This document shows, one piece after another, positions 7,447-15,706 of a stretch of DNA of 18,264 nt. Origin of the DNA: Oligoflexales bacterium (GTDB lineage Bacteria > Bdellovibrionota_B > Oligoflexia > Oligoflexales > CACXFL01). The DNA lies in NCBI GenBank assembly GCA_028282865.1, contig JANQHA010000105.1:1-18264 (forward strand). The letters run 5' to 3'. The translations under genes and the position numbers were made by a program. How positions within the stretch are numbered: position 1 is the stretch's first letter; each line of letters opens with the position of its first letter. A model generated the notes under the pieces. The model was not told the origin of the DNA and made no database searches. It saw only the letters and a program-made list of their open reading frames with translations.

Positions 7447-8781
7447 ATGCCTGCAAAGACAAAAGATTATGCTGGTTTACTAAAAGATATACGCGCCGCT
7501 GAAGGTCATAAAGTTCAGGTCGCAGGTACTGATATTGACGGTGTTTTACGAGGGCGTTTCATCCATAAGGACCATTTTCTTAAAGTCGTTGAGCAAGGCC
7601 TTACTATTAGCGATATAGTATTTCGATGGGATAGCAATGACCAATGTCGCTCAACTGGTACTGATCGCTACGGATATCCCGATGTGACCCTAGTGCTAGA
7701 TATGGCTACTTGCCGCCGGTTACCTTGGGCTCAAGGTGCTCCTTTCTTTCTTGGTGACTTTGAAGATCGTCAAGAGAACCCTCTAACCACTTGTCCGCGA
7801 CAGCTGTTAAAACGGATTGTTGACCGTGTTTATAAAGCTGGTTTTTTGGCGCAGATTGGGACCGAATTCGAGTGGGTGAATTTTGAGGAAACTCCATCCT
7901 CTCTTAATTCAAAGCGTTTTAAGGACCCGATGCCAATTTCTTCTGGGATGTTCGGCTACTCGCTTGTGCGCAGCGGATTTTTTCAAGAATATTTAGATAT
8001 CATTATGAATCACCTTGAAGATTTTGATGTTCCTTTAGAGTCCATTCATTTCGAAAGTGGTCCAGGAATGCTCGAGGGGTCTTTGGCAAAGTCAGATCCT
8101 TTAGAGGCTGCTGATCGAGCTGTTTTATTTAAAATGGCGGTTAAAAAATCTGCGTACCAACTCGGATACGTAGCGAGCTTTATCGCTAGGTGGAACTCCG
8201 ATTACCCTGGGTGCTGCGGTCACATTCACCAGAGTTTATTAAATAGTGATGGGTCTTCAGCGTTTTACGATCAAAGTGATCACCATGGTATGAGCTCTTT
8301 GTTTAAAAGTTACGTTGCAGGTGTCAATCACTGCTTACCAGATATTTTGGTTATGTTTGCGTCTAATATTAATAGCTACAAACGCTTTGGTAGTGACCCA
8401 AGGACGGTACTCGATGGCTCTTGGGGTATCGACCACCGCGGTAAGGCCATGCGGGTAATACCAGGCGATAAAAGCACTACCCGTTTAGAGGTCCGAGCTG
8501 CGGGTTCAGATATGAATCCATACCTTGCGATCGCTGCCTGCTTGGCGGCTGGCCTTTATGGCATTGAAAATAATTTGACATTAAAAGATGAGGATCATAC
8601 CCGCGATTTCCCTTCGAACCTTATGACCGCAGTAGAGAGGTTTCAAGGGTCGGATATCGCATGTGAGCTCTTTGGTGAGGACTTCGTCAATTATTATTCA
8701 GAGACTAGAATGTGGGAGTGGGAGCAATCACAAAATTCGGTGACCGATTGGGAATTGAAACGTTATTTAGAAATTATATAA
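7447..8781 (+). CDS. glutamine synthetase family gamma-glutamyl ligase (PuuA/lengsin-like)
   Basis: ATP-grasp-like GS-fold ligase of 444 aa, probably cytoplasmic. Recognisable GS elements: the N-terminal DGVLRGR segment; GTEFEW with metal ligands E140/E142; ESGPGMLEGSL; the nucleotide/substrate loop CGHIHQSL (H259, H261); and TRLEVRAAGSDMNPYL (R346, E348, R350). In place of the classical flap glutamate (E. coli Glu327) it has FASNINSYKR (304-313), typical of gamma-glutamylamine or gamma-glutamyl-amino-acid ligases such as PuuA rather than ammonia-using GS. The adenylylation tyrosine region of GSI is not evident. It is therefore unlikely to be the housekeeping GlnA; the amine substrate is unknown. 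ATG follows CTAGGAGAAATTT. First gene of an apparent three-gene operon with a peptidase and a glycosyltransferase. Confidence 0.88.
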   Translation: MPAKTKDYAGLLKDIRAAEGHKVQVAGTDIDGVLRGRFIHKDHFLKVVEQGLTISDIVFRWDSNDQCRSTGTDRYGYPDVTLVLDMATCRRLPWAQGAPFFLGDFEDRQENPLTTCPRQLLKRIVDRVYKAGFLAQIGTEFEWVNFEETPSSLNSKRFKDPMPISSGMFGYSLVRSGFFQEYLDIIMNHLEDFDVPLESIHFESGPGMLEGSLAKSDPLEAADRAVLFKMAVKKSAYQLGYVASFIARWNSDYPGCCGHIHQSLLNSDGSSAFYDQSDHHGMSSLFKSYVAGVNHCLPDILVMFASNINSYKRFGSDPRTVLDGSWGIDHRGKAMRVIPGDKSTTRLEVRAAGSDMNPYLAIAACLAAGLYGIENNLTLKDEDHTRDFPSNLMTAVERFQGSDIACELFGEDFVNYYSETRMWEWEQSQNSVTDWELKRYLEII

Positions 8782-8790
8782 AGGTCACTC

Positions 8791-10233
8791 ATGAATATTT
8801 TCCCCGAAGTGAAAGTTTCTATAGATAAGCTTTTGTCCTCTTTAGAGTCTGAAGAGACTCTGGTTGTTTTGAGTTCAGAGGTTGATGATAAGGTTGTAGC
8901 GAAAGTGCGAGACCTGTGCTGTTTGCCACTTCGGAAGTCTGGTCGCGGTTTGAGTATATCTAGTGGTACTACCCCCTCTGGCCATGCTTGCTCAATTATT
9001 GAATGGACTGATGTCGATGGTTTGAAGTTTATCGAGAAACGATGGCTACTAAACGCCCTGGTTAAAAACCTTGAAAGTGGCGGCTCCAAACGCTTAGCAG
9101 TATTTATAACTGATGCGAGATCACGGCAGCAAGCAATCCTAGCCGACGATCTATATGATGTTTTTTGTGATGCCGTAAGCTGTGAACTTAAGTTAGAATC
9201 GTTTCGGGTGCTTTCGGCTGGTGATGTTGAAGACTTTCACCGTCCCGTGCGGAGGCTACACTTTACGGATTTTAAAAAGTGGGTCAATGCAAACCCAGAC
9301 GAGATGACATCTATAGAGATAGCTACGCGCTTAGAGCGATTTGCTAAGAAGCATTCATGCAGCTACGAAATGTTAGATGAGAAAGCAATCCGCGACAAAG
9401 GTTTGAATCTATTGGCTGCTGTAGGGCAGGCTAGTGAACGATCTCCGTCTCGATTGGTATTACTAAGTCATGGCTGTGAGGGCTCTAAAGATAAGCCGTT
9501 ATTACTAGTGGGTAAGGGGGTTACCTTCGATACAGGCGGTATTAATGTTAAACCTCACGAGCGATTTGTTAACTGCATGAAAAATGACATGGGCGGTGCT
9601 GCACTTATGAGCCAGGTGTTTATGGCCTTAGTGGCGTCGGGTTATGATCGACCGATCGCTTTAGCAATACCGAGTTGTGAAAATTTGGTTGCGCAGAATT
9701 CTATGAAACCAGGTGCGGTGATCACTGCTTATAATGGCAAAAAAGTGGTGATTGAGCATACCGACGCTGAAGGCCGGCTAATTCTTGCAGATGCGCTATC
9801 CTACGCTGAAGAATTATTTGATCCTCGGCAGATTGTTGTCGCAGCGACTCTTACGACTGCAGCAATGACCCAGTTTTCAAACTTTTACACTCCGGCTCAC
9901 TTTCTTAATGAAAAACAGAAAGCTGATTTAACGAAGATTGGTGAAAAATGGGGCGAGCTATTTACCTATTGGGATCATTTCTTGCCGTTTGCTCACTGCA
10001 ATGATACGCCTATTTCAGACCTCACTAATATGGGACGGATGCCAGGGGCACTTCCAGCTAGTGGTGGCTCGATGATAGCGGCTCACTTCTTAAAGAATTT
10101 CTGCGATGCACCTATGGCTCACTTTGATATTTTTGCTTCTACCTGGAACTGGAGTGGTAGTTATCCCGGGGCTGGCTACGGAGCGACTGGTGCACCGTTT
10201 AATAGTTTATTTGAATGGGTTTATGGGCTTTAG
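8791..10233 (+). CDS. leucyl aminopeptidase family protein (peptidase M17)
   Basis: Di-zinc/manganese aminopeptidase of 480 aa, cytoplasmic, removing N-terminal residues from peptides. The C-terminal catalytic domain has GKGVTFDTGG with K242 and D247, K254 in NVKP, D266 in KNDMGG, and the signature HTDAEGRL with D325, E327 and R329, so all metal ligands and the catalytic lysine/arginine of the family are in place. The signature begins with histidine instead of the usual asparagine. The N-terminal domain (about 1-165) is divergent from PepA. Start is 9 nt after the GS-like gene with AAAGG overlapping that stop; the end overlaps the next gene. PepA-like proteins can also bind DNA, but nothing here specifically suggests that. 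The partner ligase hints at peptides or gamma-glutamyl compounds as substrates. Confidence 0.95.
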   Translation: MNIFPEVKVSIDKLLSSLESEETLVVLSSEVDDKVVAKVRDLCCLPLRKSGRGLSISSGTTPSGHACSIIEWTDVDGLKFIEKRWLLNALVKNLESGGSKRLAVFITDARSRQQAILADDLYDVFCDAVSCELKLESFRVLSAGDVEDFHRPVRRLHFTDFKKWVNANPDEMTSIEIATRLERFAKKHSCSYEMLDEKAIRDKGLNLLAAVGQASERSPSRLVLLSHGCEGSKDKPLLLVGKGVTFDTGGINVKPHERFVNCMKNDMGGAALMSQVFMALVASGYDRPIALAIPSCENLVAQNSMKPGAVITAYNGKKVVIEHTDAEGRLILADALSYAEELFDPRQIVVAATLTTAAMTQFSNFYTPAHFLNEKQKADLTKIGEKWGELFTYWDHFLPFAHCNDTPISDLTNMGRMPGALPASGGSMIAAHFLKNFCDAPMAHFDIFASTWNWSGSYPGAGYGATGAPFNSLFEWVYGL

Positions 10234-11633
10234 GTTTGAAACGGACCAATCTTATAGTCGCAGCTCCTTTTATACTTGGCTTTTTAATAGCCTCCCCCAA
10301 GCTCACTAGCTTCGGAATGTTTATTGATGGTGTCCTGTATGCAACCATCGCCCGCAATATGGCCGAAGGTTTAGGTGGCTTTTGGAGTCCGCATTACACC
10401 TCGGTGATTTACCCTACCTTTTTTGAGCACCCTCCGCTTGGAGTTTGGTTGTTATCTATTTTTTTCCGAGTGTTTGGAGACAGCCGCTATGTGGAATCTT
10501 TTTACAGCCTCTTTACTTGGTTTTCTGTATTTTTTTTGATGTCTAAGATTTGGCAGCGGTTCCATTGGTATGGTGGCCGGTGGTTTCCGGCACTACTCTT
10601 GTTATCGGCACCGATCACCTGTTGGATTATTACTTATAATGAGCTCGAAGGTCCTCTTCAAATTACGGCAATGCTGTCGATTCTGTTTATTATTGAATCT
10701 ATGTTAGTCGAAAGCACTTTTGCTAGAGCTTTATATGCGGCGGCTTCCGGAGCTATGATCGTAGTGGGATTTTTGATTAAGGGGCCCTTTGGTTTCTATC
10801 CGATTGTCGCCCCGTTATTTATCTACTTTACTTGCCGTAATACGCCTTTGTTCCGGTTGTTTCAAGTTTACTTTTGGCAGGTGGTTGTCTGTTTGGTTGC
10901 CGTGTTTGCCTTGTATAGCTACCCTGATTCAAATTACTTTTTTCGCCAGTATTTTCATATCCAGATTGAATTAAGTTTGACTGGTAAGCGGGAAGTCAAT
11001 AACCCCCATTTTATGATCCTTCTCAAGATAATGGGTGATGCCTTAGTGATGTTCTTGGTGGTCGCTTTGATTAGCTTTACGACGACGCGTAAGATAAAAG
11101 GAGAAAAGTCTGGTCCATTTCTTTTCTTTCTTCTTATGGCGCTGGCAACCAGCCTGCCGTTAGTTATCAGCCCAAAGAATATGAGCTGGTATCTGATGCT
11201 TAGCATGCCGTTTTATGCCTTGGCTTTGGCAAGTTATTATCGTACTCCTTTGCTACTTCTTGAAGAAAGAATTCAAAAAAAATGGAGAAAGCAAACGAAT
11301 GGAATTTTATTATTATGTTTTCTTACTGGAGTTGGTGTCTGTATTGCTAATGATAGCAAACCTCGTCGCAGTAAAGATTATTATAAAAGCTTCGTTGAGG
11401 AGCCTCTGGTTGGCATAGAGTCAGAGATGGCGACCGTCTGTCCCGGAGCGCTTTATAAGAATTGGTCTTTGGTCGCAAACCTTATGAGGGACTATAAAAT
11501 AAGCCTGACAGATAAGCCGGGTATGAAGTTTCTGATCGTCGAAGAGGGCAGGGGGTGTGACGTTCCGGTCAACTGTTCTATAGTTAGGGAGCCAGCTAAC
11601 CGGAAGTTTGATATATTTGAGTGTGAGAACTAG
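10215..11633 (+). CDS. GT39/ArnT-like membrane glycosyltransferase
   Basis: Polytopic inner-membrane protein (472 aa) of the PMT/ArnT superfamily, which transfers sugars from polyprenyl-phosphate donors to lipid or protein in the periplasm. Seen: the first-loop motif around D38 (FIDGVLYATIARNM), FEHPPLGVW (E71-W78) as in ArnT/PMT_2 proteins, YNELEGPL (E143, E145) as the second acidic site, about ten hydrophobic segments, and a C-terminal soluble domain of about 80 residues with four cysteines. ATG 10215 lies inside pepA (19-nt overlap) without a good ribosome site; TTG 10236 is an in-frame alternative, so the first 7 residues are uncertain. Donor and acceptor cannot be told from sequence. Its coupling to a peptidase gene suggests shared expression, perhaps shared physiology. 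Confidence 0.85.
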   Translation: MGLWALGLKRTNLIVAAPFILGFLIASPKLTSFGMFIDGVLYATIARNMAEGLGGFWSPHYTSVIYPTFFEHPPLGVWLLSIFFRVFGDSRYVESFYSLFTWFSVFFLMSKIWQRFHWYGGRWFPALLLLSAPITCWIITYNELEGPLQITAMLSILFIIESMLVESTFARALYAAASGAMIVVGFLIKGPFGFYPIVAPLFIYFTCRNTPLFRLFQVYFWQVVVCLVAVFALYSYPDSNYFFRQYFHIQIELSLTGKREVNNPHFMILLKIMGDALVMFLVVALISFTTTRKIKGEKSGPFLFFLLMALATSLPLVISPKNMSWYLMLSMPFYALALASYYRTPLLLLEERIQKKWRKQTNGILLLCFLTGVGVCIANDSKPRRSKDYYKSFVEEPLVGIESEMATVCPGALYKNWSLVANLMRDYKISLTDKPGMKFLIVEEGRGCDVPVNCSIVREPANRKFDIFECEN

Positions 11634-11740
11634 TTTTAAAGCCTACTATATCGAATAGGTTTGGCAGACATCTCTATTATTACTAAACAATTATCAATGT
11701 TTTGTCGTAAACTATATGTTTATAAAACTAAAGGAAATTT

Positions 11741-11749
11741 TGATATAAT
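11741..11749 (+). promoter_or_regulatory. extended -10 promoter (TGATATAAT) for the downstream lipoprotein
   Basis: A perfect extended -10 (TGn-TATAAT, hexamer at 11744-11749) lies 36 nt before ATG 11786. The -35 region (TTATAA, 18 nt upstream) is weak, as is normal for extended -10 promoters. Predicted start near 11756 gives a leader of about 30 nt containing GGAGG (11773-11777), 8 nt before the ATG. Confidence 0.5.
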
Positions 11750-11785
11750 ATCTAGGTATAAATATTGAGAGTGGAGGATTTGAGT

Positions 11786-12472
11786 ATGAGAATTTCTTGG
11801 TTTGTCATAATTATATCTCTAATATGCGGCTGCAAAACCGCAAGTAAAGCTTCAAAACTAAGTGGAGTGCAGACTAAAGGCAGTGTAGCTTTTTTAATGC
11901 CACTTTCAAAAGACAAGGGGAAAGTTGTCCCATCATCTCGAGTAGGCCATATCACATTAGAAAAAAAGATCGCGTTGAAAGTAGTTGGCGGCGGCGAGAA
12001 AATTGTTGCCACAAAAATGGCAATTGAAGAAAGTTATGATGGAAACGAAGAAGGCACACCTATGATCGAACACGGAGTAGTCGAAAAAGCTCTCATGAAA
12101 GAGTTTTCGGGAAGTTATGTACCGCCAGCGAGTCATGTAGGATACACAAAGTTTGAGTCGTGGATTCCTGCTGCCGAGCGATACTGGCGAAACTCCAATG
12201 ATACTCCAAAATACACCCACACAGTTGTAATTACCGACCTCTCTCTATTCACAGATCCCGCTGGTCGGGTACCACAATGCATGGCTGAGGTAGAAATAAC
12301 TGTTTATGACAAGAAAGGGCGGGTCGCAGGAAAGTACCGTAACCAGCCATTTAGTGAACGCGAGAACACAAGCTTCTGTGATGATAGGTACGGAAATATG
12401 TCTATAAAAAATTGGGTGCGCTTAATAAAAAAGAGCTTCGCGATCGCAGTTGCAGCGATAGATACAATATAG
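11786..12472 (+). CDS. lipoprotein of unknown function
   Basis: A 228-aa predicted lipoprotein with signal sequence and lipobox ICGC (lipid C16). The mature part is soluble, rich in Lys and Val, with segments such as WIPAAERYWRNS and a central VVITDLSLF that look like a mixed alpha/beta domain; I recognise no family. Only two cysteines remain in the mature chain besides the lipid one (in PQCMAE and TSFCDD). An in-frame TTG at 11765 would lengthen it by 7 residues but overlaps the likely leader; ATG 11786, placed 8 nt after GGAGG, directly precedes a proper signal peptide and is preferred. It is monocistronic, with its own promoter upstream and a hairpin downstream, converging with the FGE-like gene. 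Confidence 0.82.
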   Translation: MRISWFVIIISLICGCKTASKASKLSGVQTKGSVAFLMPLSKDKGKVVPSSRVGHITLEKKIALKVVGGGEKIVATKMAIEESYDGNEEGTPMIEHGVVEKALMKEFSGSYVPPASHVGYTKFESWIPAAERYWRNSNDTPKYTHTVVITDLSLFTDPAGRVPQCMAEVEITVYDKKGRVAGKYRNQPFSERENTSFCDDRYGNMSIKNWVRLIKKSFAIAVAAIDTI

Positions 12473-12520
12473 TGGGCATTACATCTGCGCTTTGTACTGT
12501 AGCGTCCGTAGAGAAATTCT

Positions 12521-12538
12521 AGTTAGAATTATCTAACT
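12521..12538. terminator. hairpin between convergent genes, possible bidirectional terminator
   Basis: AGTTAGA-ATTA-TCTAACT forms a perfect 7-bp stem with a 4-nt loop in the 126-nt gap between two convergent genes. It is followed by TTT on the plus strand and by only scattered T residues on the minus strand. The stem is AT-rich and the U-tract short, so termination efficiency is doubtful, but the position is right. Confidence 0.35.
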
Positions 12539-12598
12539 TTAAAATTATTGATGTTAAATACTAGCCACCACAAATGCGGTCGGCTAGAGTAGCAGCCT

Positions 12599-13525
12599 TT
12601 AAAGTGTCTGTACTAAGCGTATTCCAGAGTCCTGCTGGGCGAAGCTATATAGCTCGAAAAGTCGGCTTGCTGACCTACAATGATCTCCGCCCCAGGTATA
12701 CGAGCCACCTCGAAGCCCATAAAAGTGACCTTCATCGCGGTTGGCATGGTAGTAAGGGTCAACGACGTGATCCCCTCCTATTTCGTAAGCATTCACAAAA
12801 ACACCATCGGCGACATGCTCACTAACATTTCCATGCATATCGTATAGACCCCAGGCATTGGCATTATCAAGGCTGCCAACCGGTACCGTAGTATCTCTAA
12901 AGACCCCAGAAGGACCATTGCGATAAGGCCTGCGTCCATCGAAGTTAACTTTACTTGCTAGTATCTGGTAGCCAGAATTGAATGGGGTGGTTGTACCAGC
13001 ACGAGCGGCGTATTCCCACTCAGCCTCAGTCGGGAGCCTGTAACATCCAGATGTTCTGCGTGCTTTGTTAAAGCCTTCTTCGGTCGATTGATCGCCACAA
13101 TGAGATGGATTGAGGACATTGAGAAACCCATGAACGTCATCTCTTAAAACAAAATCAACTGGATGGCTTGGACAGAGCTCAATGCCGTCTATCACTTTGT
13201 ACTCCTCTGGACAGTCTCCGGAGCTAACGGTTCTTGATGGGTTGGTGCCCATGATATCATACCACTGCTGCTGGGTTAGCTCTGTCTTTAGCATTAAGAA
13301 ATCTTTTGTCAAAGTGACATAATGCCGTTGTTCATTGAAATGATCTTCACCTTCATCTTCTCTTTCACCTTGAGAGCCCATAAAGAAAGAGCCAGCTTCG
13401 ATAATGGCAAAATCGTATTCGCTGAAAATCTCGGCTGTAGTGCTTAATGAGGTGCTGGGTTGGCCTGCTTCAAAGCCGCAAGAGGTAAGTGTAAATAAAG
13501 CAATAACTACAGAAATCCGTTTCAT
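12599..13525 (-). CDS. lipoprotein with formylglycine-generating-enzyme (SUMF1) fold, catalytic copper cysteine lost
   Basis: A 308-aa predicted lipoprotein (LTSC, lipid C16) carrying an FGE-sulfatase/SUMF1 domain over almost all of its length. Seen: AGSFFMGSQ, KTELTQQQWYDIMG, RLPTEAEWEYAARAG, NAWGLYDMHGNVSEH, RGGSY (272-276) and the terminal GIRLVQTL. Genuine FGE uses two copper-binding cysteines (GGSYxC and five residues later C). Here the first is W278 and only the second, C283, remains, so oxidation of sulfatase cysteine is unlikely. Proteins of this fold without the pair often act as binding or structural modules. Extra cysteines between about 100 and 165 may form disulfides, fitting an exported location. 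ATG 13525 follows AAGGAA (13531-13536); a good promoter lies just upstream. Confidence 0.93.
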   Translation of the reverse strand: MKRISVVIALFTLTSCGFEAGQPSTSLSTTAEIFSEYDFAIIEAGSFFMGSQGEREDEGEDHFNEQRHYVTLTKDFLMLKTELTQQQWYDIMGTNPSRTVSSGDCPEEYKVIDGIELCPSHPVDFVLRDDVHGFLNVLNPSHCGDQSTEEGFNKARRTSGCYRLPTEAEWEYAARAGTTTPFNSGYQILASKVNFDGRRPYRNGPSGVFRDTTVPVGSLDNANAWGLYDMHGNVSEHVADGVFVNAYEIGGDHVVDPYYHANRDEGHFYGLRGGSYTWGGDHCRSASRLFELYSFAQQDSGIRLVQTL

Positions 13526-13557
13526 AGTAATTCCTTTTTTAGATTTTTATTACCAAA

Positions 13558-13586
13558 ATCTTACAAACCTGTTGTTTATCTTTCAA
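13558..13586 (-). promoter_or_regulatory. sigma70-like promoter for the FGE-like lipoprotein
   Basis: On the minus strand TTGAAA (13586-13581) and TAAGAT (13563-13558) are separated by exactly 17 nt, matching 5/6 and 4/6 of the consensus. Predicted start near 13551 leaves a leader of about 26 nt with AAGGAA before the ATG. It implies the gene is transcribed separately from the C1A protease gene upstream. Confidence 0.45.
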
Positions 13587-13610
13587 GGTTTTTATTCAGA
13601 TTTAGGGATT

Positions 13611-13621
13611 AGTGGTGGCTC
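13611..13621 (-). repeat. 11-nt intergenic repeat GAGCCACCACT, copy A
   Basis: This element lies 25 nt upstream of the predicted -35 of the FGE-like gene. The same 11-mer occurs at 15687-15697 upstream of the PDZ lipoprotein, in each case followed by (G)AAT, and a shorter AGCCACCAC is at 12563-12571. It could be a shared regulator site or coincidence. Confidence 0.25.
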
Positions 13622-13681
13622 GCAGTAATTAGAGCCCGCTTGAAGAGTTGATGTTAGTCGAGGAAAACGACTTGAGCGTAA

Positions 13682-15580
13682 TTAGATAAAGTCCCCACTG
13701 CATGCGCTATAACAGCCTTTTTTGAATGTCACTGTCGGTGATTTGGCCCTATCGCAGCACTTTATACATTGGGTTTTATAACTGCTAAAAGAAATAAACG
13801 AAGTGTCTTGATAACACTGGGCACCGTATCTCTTGCCAGAATTAAATTCTGGTAGGTCTTTGGTGTCGACTTTAACTTTTGTGTCGCTTGCACTCGGGAG
13901 GCGGTATACCGTGCTAGTGATGTTTTTCTGAGCGTAGTTGAAACCAACTAAATAAGACCCACTAACACCGGCGTTGCCATGGATTCCCCAGCTGTTTCTT
14001 GAGATAAACAAACCATGCTCTTGGTCGAGGAGTTGGCCTAATCTAGTTTTTCTACGCCTAGTAAGCCGCTCTGTTGCCGATTCGTCTTTTCTATATGAGC
14101 TTGTAGTTTTAAGAACCCACTCGGGGATCCTCTTGAATACTGCATGTATGGATTTGCCATCTTCAGACTCTTTGATTTCAAAGGGATACTCTGAGCGAAA
14201 CTCAGGATCTGAGCGGTCTAACGAGTCATCTATAAGGATAAAGCGTTTTGCGACTTCAGCTCTCTTTTGAGAACTTAATCCGGATAAACGGATGGTTCTA
14301 ATTTTGCTTTCAATAAGCCTTAGTTGATCGACCCTTTTTTTATAAGCCTGATAATTCTTGCGAAACCTGTTTCTTTCAAATTCGCTGTTCATATCGATCT
14401 TCTTTTCTTGGTCCTTGAGTGCGCGGTGTTCTTTCCACAAGCTTTCGATGAATTTTGTTCTTGCGTCTAAATGCTGGCCGATCTCGAGTCGTTTTTGTCG
14501 CGAAAGCAGGTTGTCGCCCTCGTAGAGTCGCCCGTAAAGTCGTTCTCTAATGTTACGGGTGCTAAGATCCCATAGCAGGTTAAGTCTCTCAAACATGTCA
14601 GTTGCCAACCAGCCTTTATGATGCATTTTAGGATCTAAAAAAGTCTTCTTAGATAGGTACCCAGTAATTAATACGACGTGACCACCAATGACGCCTATTT
14701 CGGGGTCTTTCGTTGGGTAGAACTCGAGGTATCCTGGTTGGTTTTCCTCTGCCAGGAACGCACTTCTTTGCTGCTCCCAAGCAGTAGATATAACAACTGG
14801 AAAGCCGTACTTAAGCCTATTGGTGATACTTGCCAAATCTGCTGAAAATAACTTGCTCTTTGTAGCTCCTTTTACCGTATAGTTTTCTTTCTTAAAGCCG
14901 ATGCACTGCTTTAAAAAAGTGACCGGCGTTATCCAGCCTTGGGCTGTAGAGGCTCCTTCGCTAAAGCAAGGAATACCGTCAATTTCTGGTACTTGCGTAG
15001 GATCGATAATCTTTTTAGCTTGTGCAGGGATCCCGACAACAGATGTCGATTGCCGCTCCCTTGGAATCTCACCAAAAAAAGATGAGCCACCTAGGAATTC
15101 GAAACGACGATCTATAGAAAGCTTTTTTATTATCCCCATGGTATTTTCTAAGGAAAGGCCCCGGTAATACTTTTCTTCGGACGGGATCGATTTTAAGATA
15201 TCAATCTCTCTTCGAAAAGAATCGTGGTTGCCAAATTCTTTGCAAGGATAGATTCGCCCCGGAATAACTCCATACCTATCTAGAATCTCTGGGGCGTAGC
15301 GAGTAGTGGTGAATGCACCTAGAAAGCTCATGGTCGACCGGGCGTAGTACCTCTCAGAAAGGTCAATAGTAATTCCTCTTTGCAAAAAAAGCTCAGTTTC
15401 TAGCATGGCCATAATGCCAAAACTGGCGCAGGTGCCTAACGGGTACTGGTCGCGAGAGCCGCGGTCTGGGTTGTTTAAATCGATATTACTCAGCGATTTA
15501 CCGTCATCGGTTTTGCAGCTTATTAAGGAACTAAGGCCAAGGAAAAAAATAGCAAAAAAAACTGTAACCAGCCTCTTCAT
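13682..15580 (-). CDS. papain-like (C1A) cysteine protease lipoprotein with large insertion
   Basis: A 632-aa predicted lipoprotein (LISC, lipid C22). The catalytic set of family C1A is complete: Q45 (oxyanion hole) six residues before nucleophile C51 in PLGTCASFG, H301 in GGHVVLITGY, and N529 in SRNSWG. LSERYY after the nucleophile helix also fits. Two oddities: no N-terminal inhibitory propeptide, since C51 is only 29 residues from the lipid cysteine; and about 228 residues between H301 and N529, where papain has about 15. This insertion includes a charged, probably coiled-coil stretch (about 375-430). The C-terminal 50 residues hold six cysteines, including a CC pair, suggesting a disulfide knot. 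TTG 15607 is in frame, but GGGAGGG (15597-15591) selects ATG 15580. Likely an envelope or surface protease; substrate unknown. Confidence 0.93.
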   Translation of the reverse strand: MKRLVTVFFAIFFLGLSSLISCKTDDGKSLSNIDLNNPDRGSRDQYPLGTCASFGIMAMLETELFLQRGITIDLSERYYARSTMSFLGAFTTTRYAPEILDRYGVIPGRIYPCKEFGNHDSFRREIDILKSIPSEEKYYRGLSLENTMGIIKKLSIDRRFEFLGGSSFFGEIPRERQSTSVVGIPAQAKKIIDPTQVPEIDGIPCFSEGASTAQGWITPVTFLKQCIGFKKENYTVKGATKSKLFSADLASITNRLKYGFPVVISTAWEQQRSAFLAEENQPGYLEFYPTKDPEIGVIGGHVVLITGYLSKKTFLDPKMHHKGWLATDMFERLNLLWDLSTRNIRERLYGRLYEGDNLLSRQKRLEIGQHLDARTKFIESLWKEHRALKDQEKKIDMNSEFERNRFRKNYQAYKKRVDQLRLIESKIRTIRLSGLSSQKRAEVAKRFILIDDSLDRSDPEFRSEYPFEIKESEDGKSIHAVFKRIPEWVLKTTSSYRKDESATERLTRRRKTRLGQLLDQEHGLFISRNSWGIHGNAGVSGSYLVGFNYAQKNITSTVYRLPSASDTKVKVDTKDLPEFNSGKRYGAQCYQDTSFISFSSYKTQCIKCCDRAKSPTVTFKKGCYSACSGDFI

Positions 15581-15590
15581 AGTATGAAAA

Positions 15591-15597
15591 CCCTCCC
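15591..15597 (-). promoter_or_regulatory. ribosome binding site deciding the start of the C1A protease
   Basis: GGGAGGG on the minus strand, 10 nt before ATG 15580. It lies inside the longer TTG-initiated reading frame, which argues for the ATG and a standard lipoprotein signal peptide. Confidence 0.6.
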
Positions 15598-15686
15598 AAT
15601 AGTCCAATATACTGGAAATTATCCATGTTTCTTAGCGAAATTTATTGGTTTTCTTAAGTATTTTAAGATAAAGCCGATAGATGTAG

Positions 15687-15697
15687 GAGCCACCACT
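15687..15697 (+). repeat. 11-nt intergenic repeat GAGCCACCACT, copy B
   Basis: This copy lies 23 nt before the TTG start of the PDZ lipoprotein and 9 nt before its ribosome site, so it is probably in the mRNA leader. It is identical to 13621-13611 on the other strand. Confidence 0.25.
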
Positions 15698-15706
15698 GAA
15701 TATTCT

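Noticed and set aside
7447..8781. Calling the GS-family gene glnA
   Set aside because: The flap region reads FASNINSYKR rather than the Glu-containing classical loop, and operon context is not nitrogen assimilation.
11642..11659. CCTA...TAGG followed by TTT after the glycosyltransferase as a terminator
   Set aside because: Only a 4-bp stem with a 10-nt loop; too weak to support.
12574..12825. Plus-strand open frame over the 3' end of the FGE-like gene
   Set aside because: It lies antisense to conserved SUMF1 motifs, has no ribosome site, and has arginine/histidine-rich composition typical of a shadow frame.
15581..15607. TTG start adding nine residues to the C1A protease
   Set aside because: It would put charged and aromatic residues before the signal peptide, and the strong GGGAGGG lies inside that extension.
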